This document shows positions 50,596 through 60,728 of a stretch of DNA of 64,000 nucleotides, piece by piece. The position numbers and the translations under genes are program-made. The notes beneath the pieces are model-generated. The model saw only the letters and a list, made by a program, of their open reading frames with translations. It did not search any database and was not told the origin of the DNA. The stretch lies in assembly GCF_023935105.1 (NCBI RefSeq), contig NZ_CP096040.1, positions 2,976,001 through 3,040,000 on the forward strand. Direction: 5' to 3'. This DNA comes from Caulobacter segnis (lineage in GTDB: Bacteria > Pseudomonadota > Alphaproteobacteria > Caulobacterales > Caulobacteraceae). Positions within the stretch are counted from its first letter, which is position 1. Every line of letters starts with the position of its first letter.

Positions 50596-51591
50596 ATGAC
50601 CAGCGCTGCTTACCCGCCCTTCTCCGTCCTCGACCTCGCGCCCGTTCCACATGGAACCCCCGTCGGCCAAGCGCTCAACAACAGCCTGGACCTGGCGCGA
50701 CACGCCGAATCCCTGGGCTTTCACCGCTACTGGCTGGCCGAGCATCACAACATGCCCGGAATCGCCAGCGCGGCTACGGCCGTGGTGATCGGCCACGTCG
50801 CCGGCGGGACCAAGACGATTCGGGTCGGCTCAGGCGGCGTCATGTTGCCCAACCATGCCCCGCTGATGGTCGCCGAGCAGTTCGGCACCCTGGCCGCCCT
50901 CTATCCCGGCCGCATCGATCTGGGCCTGGGCCGAGCGCCCGGCACCGACCAAGCCACCATGCGGGCCTTGCGCCGCTACGCCGGCGCTGTCGATTCGTTC
51001 GCCCAGGACGTCGTCGAGCTGCAGCAGTGGTTCAAGCCAGCGACGCCCGACCAGAGCGTGCGCGCCGTGCCGGGCGAAGGCCAGGACGTGCCGATCTGGA
51101 TCCTCGGTTCCTCGACCTGGGGCGCGCAGCTGGCGGCAGCCTTGGGTCTGCCCTACGCCTTCGCGGCCCACTTCGCCCCCGACTCGCTGCTGGACGCCCT
51201 TCTCCTCTATCGCCGGCACTTCAAGCCGTCGGAGGTTATGGAGAAGCCGTACGCCATGGTCTGCATCGGCGTCTGCGCGGCGGATACGGACAAGGAGGCG
51301 ACTCGTCTGGCCACCTCGACCCAGCAGCAGTTCCTGGCCCTGCGCCGCGGCCGTCCAGGACTCCTGCCGCCACCGGTGGACGATATCCGAGAGCATGCCT
51401 CGCCGGCCGAGCTGGCGGGTCTGGACCATACCTTCCAGTACTCGGCGATCGGCTCGCCCGAGACGGTGAAACGCAAGGTCGACCAGATACTGGCGCTAAC
51501 GCAGGCCGACGAGCTGATGTTCGCCTCGCAGATCCACGACCATGCCGCGCGCAAGCACAGCTACGAGGTCCTGGCCTCGATCCGGGGTTAG
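50596..51591 (+). CDS. LLM-class (luciferase-like) flavin-dependent oxidoreductase
   Basis: The 331-residue protein is a single luciferase-like TIM barrel: [60 protein letters not shown], and [20 protein letters not shown]. This is the pattern of the MsnO8/YhbW-type subgroup. It uses reduced flavin from a separate reductase; the substrate is unknown. Its stop overlaps the convergent glycosyltransferase gene stop by 4 bases (51588-51591). Confidence 0.88.
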   Translation: MTSAAYPPFSVLDLAPVPHGTPVGQALNNSLDLARHAESLGFHRYWLAEHHNMPGIASAATAVVIGHVAGGTKTIRVGSGGVMLPNHAPLMVAEQFGTLAALYPGRIDLGLGRAPGTDQATMRALRRYAGAVDSFAQDVVELQQWFKPATPDQSVRAVPGEGQDVPIWILGSSTWGAQLAAALGLPYAFAAHFAPDSLLDALLLYRRHFKPSEVMEKPYAMVCIGVCAADTDKEATRLATSTQQQFLALRRGRPGLLPPPVDDIREHASPAELAGLDHTFQYSAIGSPETVKRKVDQILALTQADELMFASQIHDHAARKHSYEVLASIRG

Positions 51592-52799
51592 TGGTTGCGT
51601 AGCTGAGCCAGGCCGCCGAACGCCCGACGGCCGGTCAATCCGCCGTAGATCGCGCAGAGCTGGCGGAACACCGCGTCCCAGCCGTGTCGCTCGGCCGCCC
51701 TCAGGCGCGCGGCCGCGCCGATGGAAGCGATGTCGCGGGAGAACAGGGCCTCGATTGCTTCCGCGAAGGCGGCGGCCTCGGAGGCGATAGCCAGCTGGCC
51801 GACCTCTTCATCGACGGATTCGGCCACGCCGCCGGCGCCAACGCCGACCACGGGCAGGCCACAGGCCATGGCTTCCAGCACGATCAGGCCGAACGGCTCG
51901 TTGTCGTTGGCGTGAACGAAGGCGTCGCAGCTGGCCAGCACGCGCGCCAGCTCGGCCGGGTCGCGAACGTAGTCCAGGCAGATCGCCCGGTCGCTGACCG
52001 GCGCCCCACCGCCCGCGCCGACGAACAGCAGCTTGTAGGGCGCGCCCAGCCGCTCGACCGCCCCGACCAGCACGTCCAGCTTCTTCTCGCGCGCCGGACG
52101 ACCGGCGAAGACCAGCAGCCGCTCGTGGGCGGCCACGCCCAGCCGTCGGCGAAGGCCCTCGCGATCGGCCCGCGACGGGTGGAAGATCTCGGTGTCGACG
52201 CCCAACGGCAAACCGATGGCGTTGTTCACGCCTGCCTCGATCAGCCGCCCCGCGATGAACCGGCTGGGGGCCACGGCCTGATCGAACTGGCGATAGATCG
52301 CCGCCCAGCGCTTCTGAACGGGCTTTTCCGCCCACTCGCCGATGTGCAGCGCCGCAAGCTTGCCCAGGTCGGTGTGGCAAAAGCCGACGACCGGTACGCC
52401 CAAGGCGTCGCCGGCCCGCAGCGCGGCCAGGCCGGGCGTGTAGGGATCGCCGGCCTCGATGATGTCGGGGCGCTGGCGGATCAGACGCTCCATCCAGGCC
52501 GCTTTCACGACCGGCCATCGATAGCCCGCGCCGAACGGCAGCGGCGCGGCATAGATCGAGACCCGCCCCTGCCCGTCGTAGGAATCACGGGAGCCCGGCA
52601 CGACCAGCGTGTGGCGGACTTCGGGACGATTGGAGGCCAGCCAGGCGCGCTTTGACGCCAGGTAACGGCGAACGCCGCCGCTGCGCGGGGCGTAGAGCAT
52701 GGTGGTGTCGACAAGCCTTACGACGTCGTCAGTCGGCGGATTGAGGGCGGCGGAGGAAACGCGCAGGCCGAGCGGCCGGTCCGATCTGGTTTCCGTCAC
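51588..52799 (-). CDS. Glycosyltransferase, GT4 family
   Basis: A 403-residue GT-B enzyme. It has an N-terminal domain with [20 protein letters not shown], a middle [20 protein letters not shown], the linker [20 protein letters not shown], the nucleotide-sugar domain [20 protein letters not shown], and the EX7E-type motif [20 protein letters not shown]. The start is GTG 52799. Substrates are not known; related enzymes add hexose to lipids or polysaccharides. A GAGG sits about 10 bases upstream. Confidence 0.88.
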   Translation of the reverse strand: MTETRSDRPLGLRVSSAALNPPTDDVVRLVDTTMLYAPRSGGVRRYLASKRAWLASNRPEVRHTLVVPGSRDSYDGQGRVSIYAAPLPFGAGYRWPVVKAAWMERLIRQRPDIIEAGDPYTPGLAALRAGDALGVPVVGFCHTDLGKLAALHIGEWAEKPVQKRWAAIYRQFDQAVAPSRFIAGRLIEAGVNNAIGLPLGVDTEIFHPSRADREGLRRRLGVAAHERLLVFAGRPAREKKLDVLVGAVERLGAPYKLLFVGAGGGAPVSDRAICLDYVRDPAELARVLASCDAFVHANDNEPFGLIVLEAMACGLPVVGVGAGGVAESVDEEVGQLAIASEAAAFAEAIEALFSRDIASIGAAARLRAAERHGWDAVFRQLCAIYGGLTGRRAFGGLAQLRNH

Positions 52800-52865
52800 G
52801 CCGAATCCTCACCGCTACTCCAGGCCGCCCCATTCGGCCCTGGAACGATAAAGCTTTTGCGACAC

Positions 52866-53078
52866 TCAGGGTTCCTCGCCGCTCCCGGACGATTTGACCG
52901 GTGCGCCGCGTCGCGCCAGAGCCTCGCGCAGCAATACCTCTACCTGAGCATTCACGCTGCGCAACTCCGCGCTGGCCAGGCGCTCGACAGCGGCCAGCAC
53001 CTCGGGACGGACGCGCATCAGGAAGGCGCGCCGCCCGCCCCCGGCCCCCTTTGGCGGCTCGTTCGGATCGCCCGCCAC
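52866..53078 (-). CDS. Ribbon-helix-helix (Arc-like) DNA-binding protein
   Basis: A 70-residue protein that looks like an Arc/MetJ-type repressor: the beta strand RRAFLMRVRPEVLAAVERLA, then helix A and helix B in ELRSVNAQVEVLLREALARR (the S/N-x-E-V-LLREAL pattern of the family). The GTG start at 53078 lies 1 base after the SPFH gene stop. It is likely to bind the perfect palindrome at 53973-53994 and control the two-gene unit; that link is inferred. Confidence 0.8.
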   Translation of the reverse strand: MAGDPNEPPKGAGGGRRAFLMRVRPEVLAAVERLASAELRSVNAQVEVLLREALARRGAPVKSSGSGEEP

Positions 53079-53079
53079 G

Positions 53080-53952
53080 TCAGCCGTACAACGTGCCGGT
53101 GTTGACCACGGGCTGGGCCTCGCGGTCGGCGCACAGCACGACCAGCAGGTTCGAGACCATCGAGGCCCGACGTTCGTCGTCCAGGGTGACCACGCCGCGT
53201 TCGCTCAACTGGCCCAGGGCGCTCTCGACCATGTCGACGGCGCCGGCCACGATCGTACGACGGGCGGCCAGCACGGCCTCGGCCTGCTGACGCTTCAGCA
53301 TCGAGCCGGCGATCTCGGGGGCGTAGGCCAGATGCATCAGGTGGGCCTCGTCGATGGCGACGCCCGCGACGTTGCAGCGCTGTTGCAGGTCCTTCTGCAG
53401 CCGGTCGCCGACCTCCTCGGCATGGGCGCGCAAGGTCGGCTCGCCCTCCTCGGCGTGGTCGTAGGCATAATGCGAAGCGACCTCGCGCAGGCCGGTCTCG
53501 ATCTGGATGTTCACGAAGGCCACATAGTCGTCGACGTCGAACAGGGCCTGGGCCGAATCCTTGACCCGCCAGACGATGTTGGCGGCGATCTCGATCGGGT
53601 TGCCGCGCTTGTCGTTGACCTTCAGCGTCTCGCTGGTGACGTTGCGCACCCGCAGGCTGATCTTCTTGCGGCCGTACCAGAACAGGATCCAGCGCAGCCC
53701 GGTCTTGCGGTCGGTGCCGACGTAGGACCCGAACAGGGTGATGGCGTAGGCCTCGTTCGGCTGCAGCGAATAGAAGCCGGCCGAGATCAATAGGAACAGC
53801 AGAACCAGCGCGACACCGATGACCGGCATGGTCTGGGAGAACGCGAAGATCCCGCCCCCCAGCAGGAACGGCAGAACCAGCAGTGGCAGACCGCCGTCCA
53901 TGCCGGCATGAGGGCGCTCGACGGTCGGATTGATGGTGCGGGTATCGGTCAT
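53080..53952 (-). CDS. SPFH/Band 7 domain membrane protein
   Basis: The 290-residue protein has two hydrophobic segments near residues 22-55 (LPLLVLPFLLGGGIFAFSQ, GVALVLLFLLISAGFY), then the SPFH domain: GFYSLQPNEAYAITLFGSYV, TSETLKVNDKRGNPIEIAAN, ALFDVDDYVAFVNIQIETGL, and a C-terminal coiled helix (HLAYAPEIAGSMLKRQQAEA). The family forms membrane-associated oligomers; the task of this subgroup is unclear. Start ATG 53952 has GGAGG 7 bases upstream. It pairs with the RHH gene behind a 22-bp palindrome. Confidence 0.9.
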   Translation of the reverse strand: MTDTRTINPTVERPHAGMDGGLPLLVLPFLLGGGIFAFSQTMPVIGVALVLLFLLISAGFYSLQPNEAYAITLFGSYVGTDRKTGLRWILFWYGRKKISLRVRNVTSETLKVNDKRGNPIEIAANIVWRVKDSAQALFDVDDYVAFVNIQIETGLREVASHYAYDHAEEGEPTLRAHAEEVGDRLQKDLQQRCNVAGVAIDEAHLMHLAYAPEIAGSMLKRQQAEAVLAARRTIVAGAVDMVESALGQLSERGVVTLDDERRASMVSNLLVVLCADREAQPVVNTGTLYG

Positions 53953-53972
53953 GGCAAGCCTCCAGGGTTGCA

Positions 53973-53994
53973 ATCAAAGTGATATCACTTTGAT
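53973..53994. promoter_or_regulatory. Perfect 22-bp palindrome upstream of the SPFH/RHH pair
   Basis: Bases 53973-53994 are a perfect inverted repeat: half-site ATCAAAGTGAT followed directly by its reverse complement, with core GTGATATCAC. It lies 20 bases from the SPFH start codon, right over the likely promoter. This is a strong operator candidate, most simply for the ribbon-helix-helix protein encoded downstream. Confidence 0.75.
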
Positions 53995-54081
53995 CAGCGT
54001 TATCCAGAGAAAAGCGACACCATGAGACCGCGCCCTCACGCCAGCTGGCGCGAGGCTTCGTGGGATGGGATTTGAAGGGAA

Positions 54082-54156
54082 TGGTGGGCAGTGAGGGGAT
54101 CGAACCCCCGACCCTCTCGGTGTAAACGAGACGCTCTACCGCTGAGCTAACTGCCC
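54082..54156 (-). tRNA. tRNA-Val (TAC)
   Basis: A 75-base minus-strand tRNA: acceptor stem 54150-54156 with 54086-54092, anticodon TAC (plus-strand GTA at 54122-54124), a T-loop with GGTTCGATCCC, and encoded CCA at 54082-54084. It reads Val codons ending in A and G. Confidence 0.97.
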
Positions 54157-54260
54157 GCTCGGGCCCGCCTCCTTCGAATGACATCGAATGAGGAGACAGG
54201 CTCGACCTTCTGACTCGGTCGGCGCTTCTAGCCTTAGCCGCGCGCCGCGCAAAGCGCGAA

Positions 54261-54297
54261 AACGAAAAGGCGGAACGCCAGCCCCTGACGCCCCGCC
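54261..54297 (-). terminator. Probable terminator after hup
   Basis: On the minus strand a branched structure (GGCGG/CCGCC at 54269-54273 and 54293-54297 with an inner GTCAG/CTGGC stem) is followed by TTTTCG (54261-54268). It is imperfect but placed 24 bases after the hup stop. Confidence 0.5.
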
Positions 54298-54320
54298 TCC
54301 CGTGACGCGGAAAACTGGTT

Positions 54321-54599
54321 TTAGCCGTTCAGCGAGGACTTCAGGCCTTCGCCGACCTGGAAGCGCGCGGTCTTCGAAGCGGGACGGTTGACCGTCTCGC
54401 CGGTGCGCGGGTTTCGGGCGGTGCCGGCGGCGCGGGTCACGGCCTTGAAGGTGCCGAAGCCGACCAGGCGAACGTCCTGACCCGATTTCAGCGAGTCGGT
54501 GACGGCGTCGATGAAAGCTTCCAGCGCGTCCTTGGCCTGGTTCTTGTTGATGCCCGCCTTCTCGGCGATCGCCGTAACGAGTTCGGCTTTTGTGGTCAT
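54321..54599 (-). CDS. hup: DNA-binding protein HU
   Basis: A 92-residue histone-like protein: MTTKAELVTAIAEKAGINKN, AFIDAVTDSLKSGQDVRLVG, FGTFKAVTRAAGTARNPRTG, and a C-terminal arm ending LKSSLNG. HU bends and compacts DNA. Proline is present at the arm tip (RNPRTGE). It follows lon by 143 bases. Confidence 0.95.
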   Translation of the reverse strand: MTTKAELVTAIAEKAGINKNQAKDALEAFIDAVTDSLKSGQDVRLVGFGTFKAVTRAAGTARNPRTGETVNRPASKTARFQVGEGLKSSLNG

Positions 54600-54692
54600 G
54601 TTTTTCTCCCAGCCTGAGCAGCGCCGTTTATTCCTTACGGCGCCTGGCTCAGCGGGGGATTATGGCGGCATAAAATGCCCCGTCAAACGCGA

Positions 54693-54717
54693 GCGGCGCG
54701 GGAAACTCCCGCGCCGC
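54693..54717 (-). terminator. Hairpin after lon
   Basis: A perfect 11-bp stem (54693-54703 with 54707-54717) with a 3-base loop lies 26 bases past the lon stop on the minus strand. It is followed by TCGCGTTTGA, a weak T tract, so it is a possible but not certain terminator between lon and hup. Confidence 0.5.
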
Positions 54718-54742
54718 CTAAGTTATCGACGATTAGTTGGGT

Positions 54743-57142
54743 TTAGTGAGTGAGAACGGCGTCTGCGTCGCCCTCATCCTTCTTCGCACCCGCAGCAATC
54801 GGCTCGTCGGCCTCGTTCCATTCGACGGGCGTCAGCGGGCCGGTGAGGCCGTGCTTGAGCACCTCGTCCATGGTCGAGACCGGGATGATTTCCAGACCGT
54901 CCTTGACGCTCTGGGGCACATCCACGAGGTCCTTCTCGTTCTCCTGCGGGATCAGGACGGTTTTAACGCCCGAACGCAGGGCAGCCAGCAGCTTCTCCTT
55001 CAAGCCGCCGATCGCGGTGACCCGGCCGCGCAGGGTGATCTCGCCAGTCATGGCGATGTCCTTGCGGATCGGGATGCCGGTCAGGACCGAGACGATGGCC
55101 AGGCCCATCGCGGCGCCGGCCGACGGACCGTCCTTCGGCGTGGCGCCGTCGGGCACGTGGATGTGCACGTCGGTCTTCTCGAAGACCGGAGGCTTGATGC
55201 CGAACTGCAGCGACCGCGAGCGGACGTAGCTGTTGGCCGCCGAGATCGACTCCTTCATCACGTCCTTGAGGTTGCCGGTGATCGACATGCGACCCTTGCC
55301 CGGCATCTTCACGGCTTCGATGGTCAGGATGTCGCCGCCGAACTCCGTCCAGGCCAGACCGGTGACGATGCCGACCTGGTCGATCTCGTCGGTCTCGCCG
55401 TAGCGGTACTTCTTGACGCCCGCGTACTTGGCAAGACGCTCGTCGTCGATGGTGATCGTGGCCAGCTTTTCGCGGGCCAGGTCACGCACCGTCTTGCGCG
55501 CCAGGGCGCCCAGTTCCCGCTCCAGCGACCGCACGCCGGCTTCCCGGGTGTAGTAGCGGATCAGGTCGCGGATCGCCTTGTCCGGAACGATGAATTCGGC
55601 CGGCTTCAGGCCGTGGTCCTTGGCCAGCTTCGGCAGGATGTGACGCTTGGCGATCTCCAGCTTCTCATCCTCGGTGTAGCCGGGGATGCGGATGATCTCC
55701 ATGCGGTCCAGCAGAGGCTGGGGCATGTTCAGGCTGTTGGCCGTCGTGACGAACATCACCTGGCTCAGGTCGTAGTCGACCTCCAGATAGTGGTCGCCGA
55801 AGGTCGAGTTCTGCGACGGATCGAGCACTTCCAGCAGCGCCGAGGCGGGATCGCCGCGGTAGTCGCTGCCCATCTTGTCGATCTCGTCGAGCAGGACGAA
55901 GGCGTTCGTGGTCTTGGCCTTCTTCATCGACTGGACGACCTTGCCGGGCATCGAGCCGATGTAGGTGCGGCGGTGACCGCGGATCTCGGCTTCGTCACGC
56001 ACGCCGCCGAGGCTCATGCGCACGAACTCGCGGCCGGTGGCCTTGGCCAGCGACTTGCCCAGCGAGGTCTTGCCGACGCCGGGAGGACCGACGAGGCACA
56101 GGATCGGGCCCTTCAGCGAATTGGTCCGGGCCTGGACGGCCAGGTACTCCAGGATCCGCTCCTTGACCTTCTCCAGGCCGTAGTGGTCGGCGTCGAGGAT
56201 TTCCTCGGCTTCCGGCAGGTCGATCTTCTTGGTCTTGGCCTTGCCCCACGGGATCGACAGCAGCCAGTCCAGATAGTTCCGGACCACGGTGCTCTCGGCC
56301 GACATCGGGCTCATGTTGCGCAGCTTCTTGAGCTCGCTCTCGGCCTTGGTGCGGGCTTCCTTGGACAGCTTGGTCTTCTTGATGCGCTTTTCGAGATCGA
56401 TCAGCTCATCGCGCGAGTCATCGGGGTCACCCAGCTCGCGCTGGATCGCCTTCATCTGTTCGTTCAGATAATACTCGCGCTGGGTCTTCTCCATCTGGCG
56501 CTTCACGCGCGAGCGGATCTTCTTCTCGACCTGCAGCACCGAAATCTCGCCCTCCATCAGGGCGAAGACCTTCTCCAGGCGCTTCACGACGTCGAAGATC
56601 TCCAGCAGGTGCTGCTTGTCGCCGATCTTCACCGACAGGTGGGCGGCGATGCTGTCGGCCAGCTTGCCCGGCTCGGCGATCTGCGGGATCGACGCCAGGG
56701 CCTCCGGCGGCACCTTCTTGTTCAGTTTGACGTAGTTTTCGAATTGCTCGACGACCGCGCGCGACAGGGCCTCGGCCTCGGGACCGGCGCCTTCGTCTTC
56801 GCTGACCTCGCCGATCTGGGCCTCGTAGAAGGACTCCTGGTCGGTGAACTTCACGACGGCCGCGCGGCCCTTGCCCTCGACCAGCACCTTGACGGTGCCG
56901 TCGGGCAGCTTCAGCAGCTGCAGCACGGTGGCCAGCACGCCGACGTCGAAGATGTCGCCCGGCGCCGGATCATCGTCCGCCGAGTTCTTCTGGGTGACGA
57001 GCAGGATCTGCTTGTCGCCGCGCATCACTTCCTCGAGGGCGCGCACGGATTTGTCGCGGCCCACGAAGAGCGGCACCACCATGTGCGGGAACACAACGAT
57101 GTCCCGGAGCGGCAAGACAGGAAGCGTACGTAGTTCGGACAT
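54743..57142 (-). CDS. lon: Lon ATP-dependent protease
   Basis: A 799-residue protease: N-terminal substrate domain (SELRTLPVLPLRDIVVFPHM), AAA+ domain with Walker A (CLVGPPGVGKTSLGKSLAKA), Walker B (AFVLLDEIDKMG), and a C-terminal protease domain with the catalytic Ser in KDGPSAGAAMGLAIVSVLTG and the Lys in ITLRGRVTAIGGLKEKLLAA. In Caulobacter, Lon degrades DnaA, CcrM and SciP in the cell cycle. A heat-shock-type promoter lies upstream at 57265-57292. Confidence 0.97.
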   Translation of the reverse strand: MSELRTLPVLPLRDIVVFPHMVVPLFVGRDKSVRALEEVMRGDKQILLVTQKNSADDDPAPGDIFDVGVLATVLQLLKLPDGTVKVLVEGKGRAAVVKFTDQESFYEAQIGEVSEDEGAGPEAEALSRAVVEQFENYVKLNKKVPPEALASIPQIAEPGKLADSIAAHLSVKIGDKQHLLEIFDVVKRLEKVFALMEGEISVLQVEKKIRSRVKRQMEKTQREYYLNEQMKAIQRELGDPDDSRDELIDLEKRIKKTKLSKEARTKAESELKKLRNMSPMSAESTVVRNYLDWLLSIPWGKAKTKKIDLPEAEEILDADHYGLEKVKERILEYLAVQARTNSLKGPILCLVGPPGVGKTSLGKSLAKATGREFVRMSLGGVRDEAEIRGHRRTYIGSMPGKVVQSMKKAKTTNAFVLLDEIDKMGSDYRGDPASALLEVLDPSQNSTFGDHYLEVDYDLSQVMFVTTANSLNMPQPLLDRMEIIRIPGYTEDEKLEIAKRHILPKLAKDHGLKPAEFIVPDKAIRDLIRYYTREAGVRSLERELGALARKTVRDLAREKLATITIDDERLAKYAGVKKYRYGETDEIDQVGIVTGLAWTEFGGDILTIEAVKMPGKGRMSITGNLKDVMKESISAANSYVRSRSLQFGIKPPVFEKTDVHIHVPDGATPKDGPSAGAAMGLAIVSVLTGIPIRKDIAMTGEITLRGRVTAIGGLKEKLLAALRSGVKTVLIPQENEKDLVDVPQSVKDGLEIIPVSTMDEVLKHGLTGPLTPVEWNEADEPIAAGAKKDEGDADAVLTH

Positions 57143-57264
57143 GTGCTCAATACTCCCGGCCGCGCGTCCTTAAGACGCTTGGCCATGCGGGCCGCCGTAA
57201 CATCAGACGATGCGCCTGAGTCGAACGACCCGTCCGCCCTGGACTGGGCGAATGGTCGTTATTT

Positions 57265-57292
57265 ATGTGGACGTTTTACAACAGGGTTCAAG
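57265..57292 (-). promoter_or_regulatory. lon: Predicted sigma-32-type promoter of lon
   Basis: On the minus strand CTTGAA (57287-57292) is followed, 16 bases later, by CCACAT (57265-57270), similar to the Caulobacter heat-shock consensus CTTGAAA / CCCCATNT. It lies about 120 bases upstream of lon. Elsewhere in the 400-base gap 57143-57542 only the clpX terminator at 57483-57514 is seen. Confidence 0.5.
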
Positions 57293-57482
57293 CGCGCTCA
57301 GATGACAGCGGCGACAGGTCGCGCGCGTCAGGCCAAGCTGAAGCGGACATGCCCCCTGCCCGCCCCTGAGGGGCAAGTTCGCCCAACGCTCGGAGTTTTC
57401 GAGGTTTTCGCTCGCTCAAGCTGCCCGTGGCGCCGAAGCCTCACCGGTCGTCCATCTGGTGTACGAAATCAGGTTATCCACG

Positions 57483-57514
57483 AAAAAAGGCGCGCCTTCA
57501 CAGGAAGGCGCGCC
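57483..57514 (-). terminator. Rho-independent terminator after clpX
   Basis: A perfect 11-bp stem (57489-57499 with 57504-57514) with a 4-base loop is followed on the minus strand by six T (57483-57488). It lies 28 bases past the clpX stop. Confidence 0.9.
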
Positions 57515-57542
57515 CCGATTTTCACGGCAAAGCCCGCGGCGT

Positions 57543-58805
<1,263 letters not shown>

Positions 58806-59190
58806 GATCGCTTCTCACACTATGGCGACTTACGGCTTTACGCCGAAACGCCCCTCCGAGCGCATACGCCGCCACCGAAGCAGACAGGATATACGCCGGG
58901 AGTTGTCTAATCCTTGACATTCCCCGATCCGGGGCCGGTTCACAACCCTTCGCGGCTCCTTTCAAGCCTCAAACGTTCAAACCAGCCGGATCGTGTCATG
59001 ACCTCGTCATCTAAATTGGGCGATTGGCGCTCGGGTGCAAGCGTCGCGCGTCTTGGCCCTTACGGTTGCGGCGGGAAGACCGTATTACCGAAGCTGGAAT
59101 CGCAAGGAAATGGGCGCGTCGTCGCGCTCTGATGGTAGGTCGATGGCGAAGCGTTCGTTGATGTCCAAGGGGTTGAGCGCGTCGCGCCCG
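58806..59190. other. Divergent intergenic region between clpX and the HAD phosphatase
   Basis: The 385-base region is likely to hold the clpX and the divergent phosphatase promoters. A plus-strand TTGACA occurs at 58914-58919 next to an inverted repeat CCCCG/CGGGG, and a minus-strand CTTGAAA occurs near 58960. I find no matching -10 at the right spacing for either, so no promoter is called. No convincing coding frame is seen. Confidence 0.4.
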
Positions 59191-59817
59191 ATGACCGGCG
59201 ACATGGGGCACGAGCCCGGTCTAGTGGCCTTCGATTTCGACGGCACCCTGACCGTCAAGGACAGCTTCAACGCGTTCCTGAAGTGGCGCGCGGGGCCGCG
59301 CAAGTGGACGCGTGGCGTTCTTCGCCTGACCCCCTCGCTGATCGCTTACGTGTTCGACCGCAACCGCGCGAAACTCAAGGCCGCCGCGGTTCGCGAGTTC
59401 CTGAAGGGCGCGAGCGTCGAGCAGATCGAGAACGACGCCAGGGCCTTCGCCCAGGCCCACGCCGCCTCGCTATTGCGGCCCGACGCGGTGGCCGTCTGGC
59501 GCGCGTGGCGGGCCAAGGGCGCCAAGCTGGTGATCGTCACTGCCTCGCCCGAGATCACCGTCGCGCCGTTCGCGCGAGGCCTCGGCGCCGATATGCTGAT
59601 CGGCACCCGCCTGATGACCAATGACGCTGGCCGCATCCTGGGCGGCCTGGACGGAAACAACTGCCGGGCCAAGGAGAAGGTGCTGCGCCTGCGCGAGATC
59701 TTCGGCGCCGACGTCCGCCTGACGGCGGCCTATGGCGACACCTCGGGCGACACCGAGATGCTCGCCATCGCCGACGAGAAGGGCTACCGCGTCTTCCGGG
59801 GCAAGCCGATCACCTGA
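59191..59817 (+). CDS. HAD-superfamily IB phosphatase
   Basis: The protein of 208 residues from ATG 59191 begins MTGDMGHEPGLVAFDFDGTL with the DxDGT nucleophile motif. It then shows a capped middle part (FLKWRAGPRKWTRGVLR), motif II GAKLVIVTASPEITVAPFAR, the Lys/Glu part in AKEKVLRLREIFG, and motif IV YGDTSGDTEMLAIAD. It resembles the SerB-like IB group; the substrate is unknown. The frame is open upstream from 59035, but those residues are not family-like. It lies between clpX and clpP and converges with clpP at a shared terminator. Confidence 0.82.
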   Translation: MTGDMGHEPGLVAFDFDGTLTVKDSFNAFLKWRAGPRKWTRGVLRLTPSLIAYVFDRNRAKLKAAAVREFLKGASVEQIENDARAFAQAHAASLLRPDAVAVWRAWRAKGAKLVIVTASPEITVAPFARGLGADMLIGTRLMTNDAGRILGGLDGNNCRAKEKVLRLREIFGADVRLTAAYGDTSGDTEMLAIADEKGYRVFRGKPIT

Positions 59818-59845
59818 GCGGATTTGCCGCAGGGTCCGAAGCAAC

Positions 59846-59880
59846 AAAAAAGCCGCCGATCCCGAGATCGGCGGCTTTGT
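59846..59880. terminator. Bidirectional terminator between the HAD gene and clpP
   Basis: A perfect 11-bp stem (59851-59861 with 59866-59876) with a 4-base loop is flanked on the left by an A run (59846-59850, T tract for clpP) and on the right by TTTGTCG (for the HAD gene). Confidence 0.88.
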
Positions 59881-59899
59881 CGTTCAGTGAAGCTTGGCC

Positions 59900-60532
59900 C
59901 TATTCGGCGCCGGCCTCGGCCGCTTCGCGGCTGTCGTAGACGTGGTCGACCAGGCCCCAGGCCTTGGCTTCATCGGCGCTCATGAAGTGGTCGCGGTCGA
60001 GAGTCTTCTCGACCTCTTCGTAGGTGCGGCCGCAATGCTTGACGTAGATCTCGTTCAGGCGACGCTTGGTCTTGATGATGTCCTCGGCGTGGCGCTCGAT
60101 GTCCGAGGCCTGGCCGCGGAACCCGCCCGACGGCTGGTGCACCATGATGCGGGCGTTCGGCAGCGAGATGCGCTGGCCGGCGGCGCCGGCGGCGAGCAGC
60201 AGGCTGCCCATCGAGGCGGCCATGCCCATGCACACCGTCGAGACCGGGCTCTTGATGTATTGCATGGTGTCGTAGATCGCCAGACCGGCCGTCACCACGC
60301 CGCCCGGCGAGTTGATGTACATGGCGATCTCTTTCTTGGGGTTCTCCGACTCCAGGAACAGCAGCTGGGCGCAGATCAGGCTGGCCATGCCGTCTTCCAC
60401 GGGACCGGTCAGGAAGATGATCCGCTCCTTCAGCAGGCGCGAGAAGATGTCGAACGCGCGCTCGCCGCGGCTGGTCTGCTCGACCACCATCGGAACCAGG
60501 TTCATCGCCGTCGCCATCGGATCGTACATCAT
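59900..60532 (-). CDS. clpP: ClpP protease proteolytic subunit
   Basis: The 210-residue serine peptidase forms the ClpXP chamber. The triad is visible: Ser in [20 protein letters not shown], His in [16 protein letters not shown], and Asp in [23 protein letters not shown] 60532 ([12 protein letters not shown]) was chosen; the next codon is also ATG. The longer frame to 60565 starts in the leader. It lies close to clpX, with a phosphatase gene in between. Confidence 0.96.
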   Translation of the reverse strand: MMYDPMATAMNLVPMVVEQTSRGERAFDIFSRLLKERIIFLTGPVEDGMASLICAQLLFLESENPKKEIAMYINSPGGVVTAGLAIYDTMQYIKSPVSTVCMGMAASMGSLLLAAGAAGQRISLPNARIMVHQPSGGFRGQASDIERHAEDIIKTKRRLNEIYVKHCGRTYEEVEKTLDRDHFMSADEAKAWGLVDHVYDSREAAEAGAE

Positions 60533-60569
60533 AGGGATCGCCCTTCGTCGTGTATGCCTGAGCACTTGC

Positions 60570-60596
60570 TTATGGGGCGGCGCGAAAACGAATCAG
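60570..60596 (-). promoter_or_regulatory. clpP: Possible sigma-32-type promoter of clpP
   Basis: On the minus strand CTGATT (60591-60596) and CCCCATAA (60570-60577) are 13 bases apart. The -10 fits the heat-shock CCCCATNT well and the -35 fits CTTGAAA poorly. It lies 38 bases from the clpP start. Confidence 0.4.
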
Positions 60597-60672
60597 CCCC
60601 CGCGCGCCGTCGCTACCGCATATCGCGTGGCGCTTAACAGGTTGCAAGGAGCGGACGTTTTCGTGGCGACAC

Positions 60673-60703
60673 GAAAAAGGCGCGGCCCTCGCGGACCGCG
60701 CCT
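60673..60703 (-). terminator. Rho-independent terminator after tig
   Basis: An 11-bp stem with one G-U pair (60678-60688 with 60693-60703), 4-base loop, followed on the minus strand by TTTTTCG (60673-60678). It lies 26 bases past the tig stop, before clpP. Confidence 0.88.
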
Positions 60704-60728
60704 CGTTTCCTTCGGCTCGCAGGGGCTT

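Noticed and set aside
53018..54184. Open frame of 388 codons on the minus strand over the SPFH gene and tRNA-Val
   Set aside because: It runs through a tRNA gene and has no family-like sequence; the SPFH frame in the same place is a good domain match, so this is a shadow frame of GC-rich DNA.
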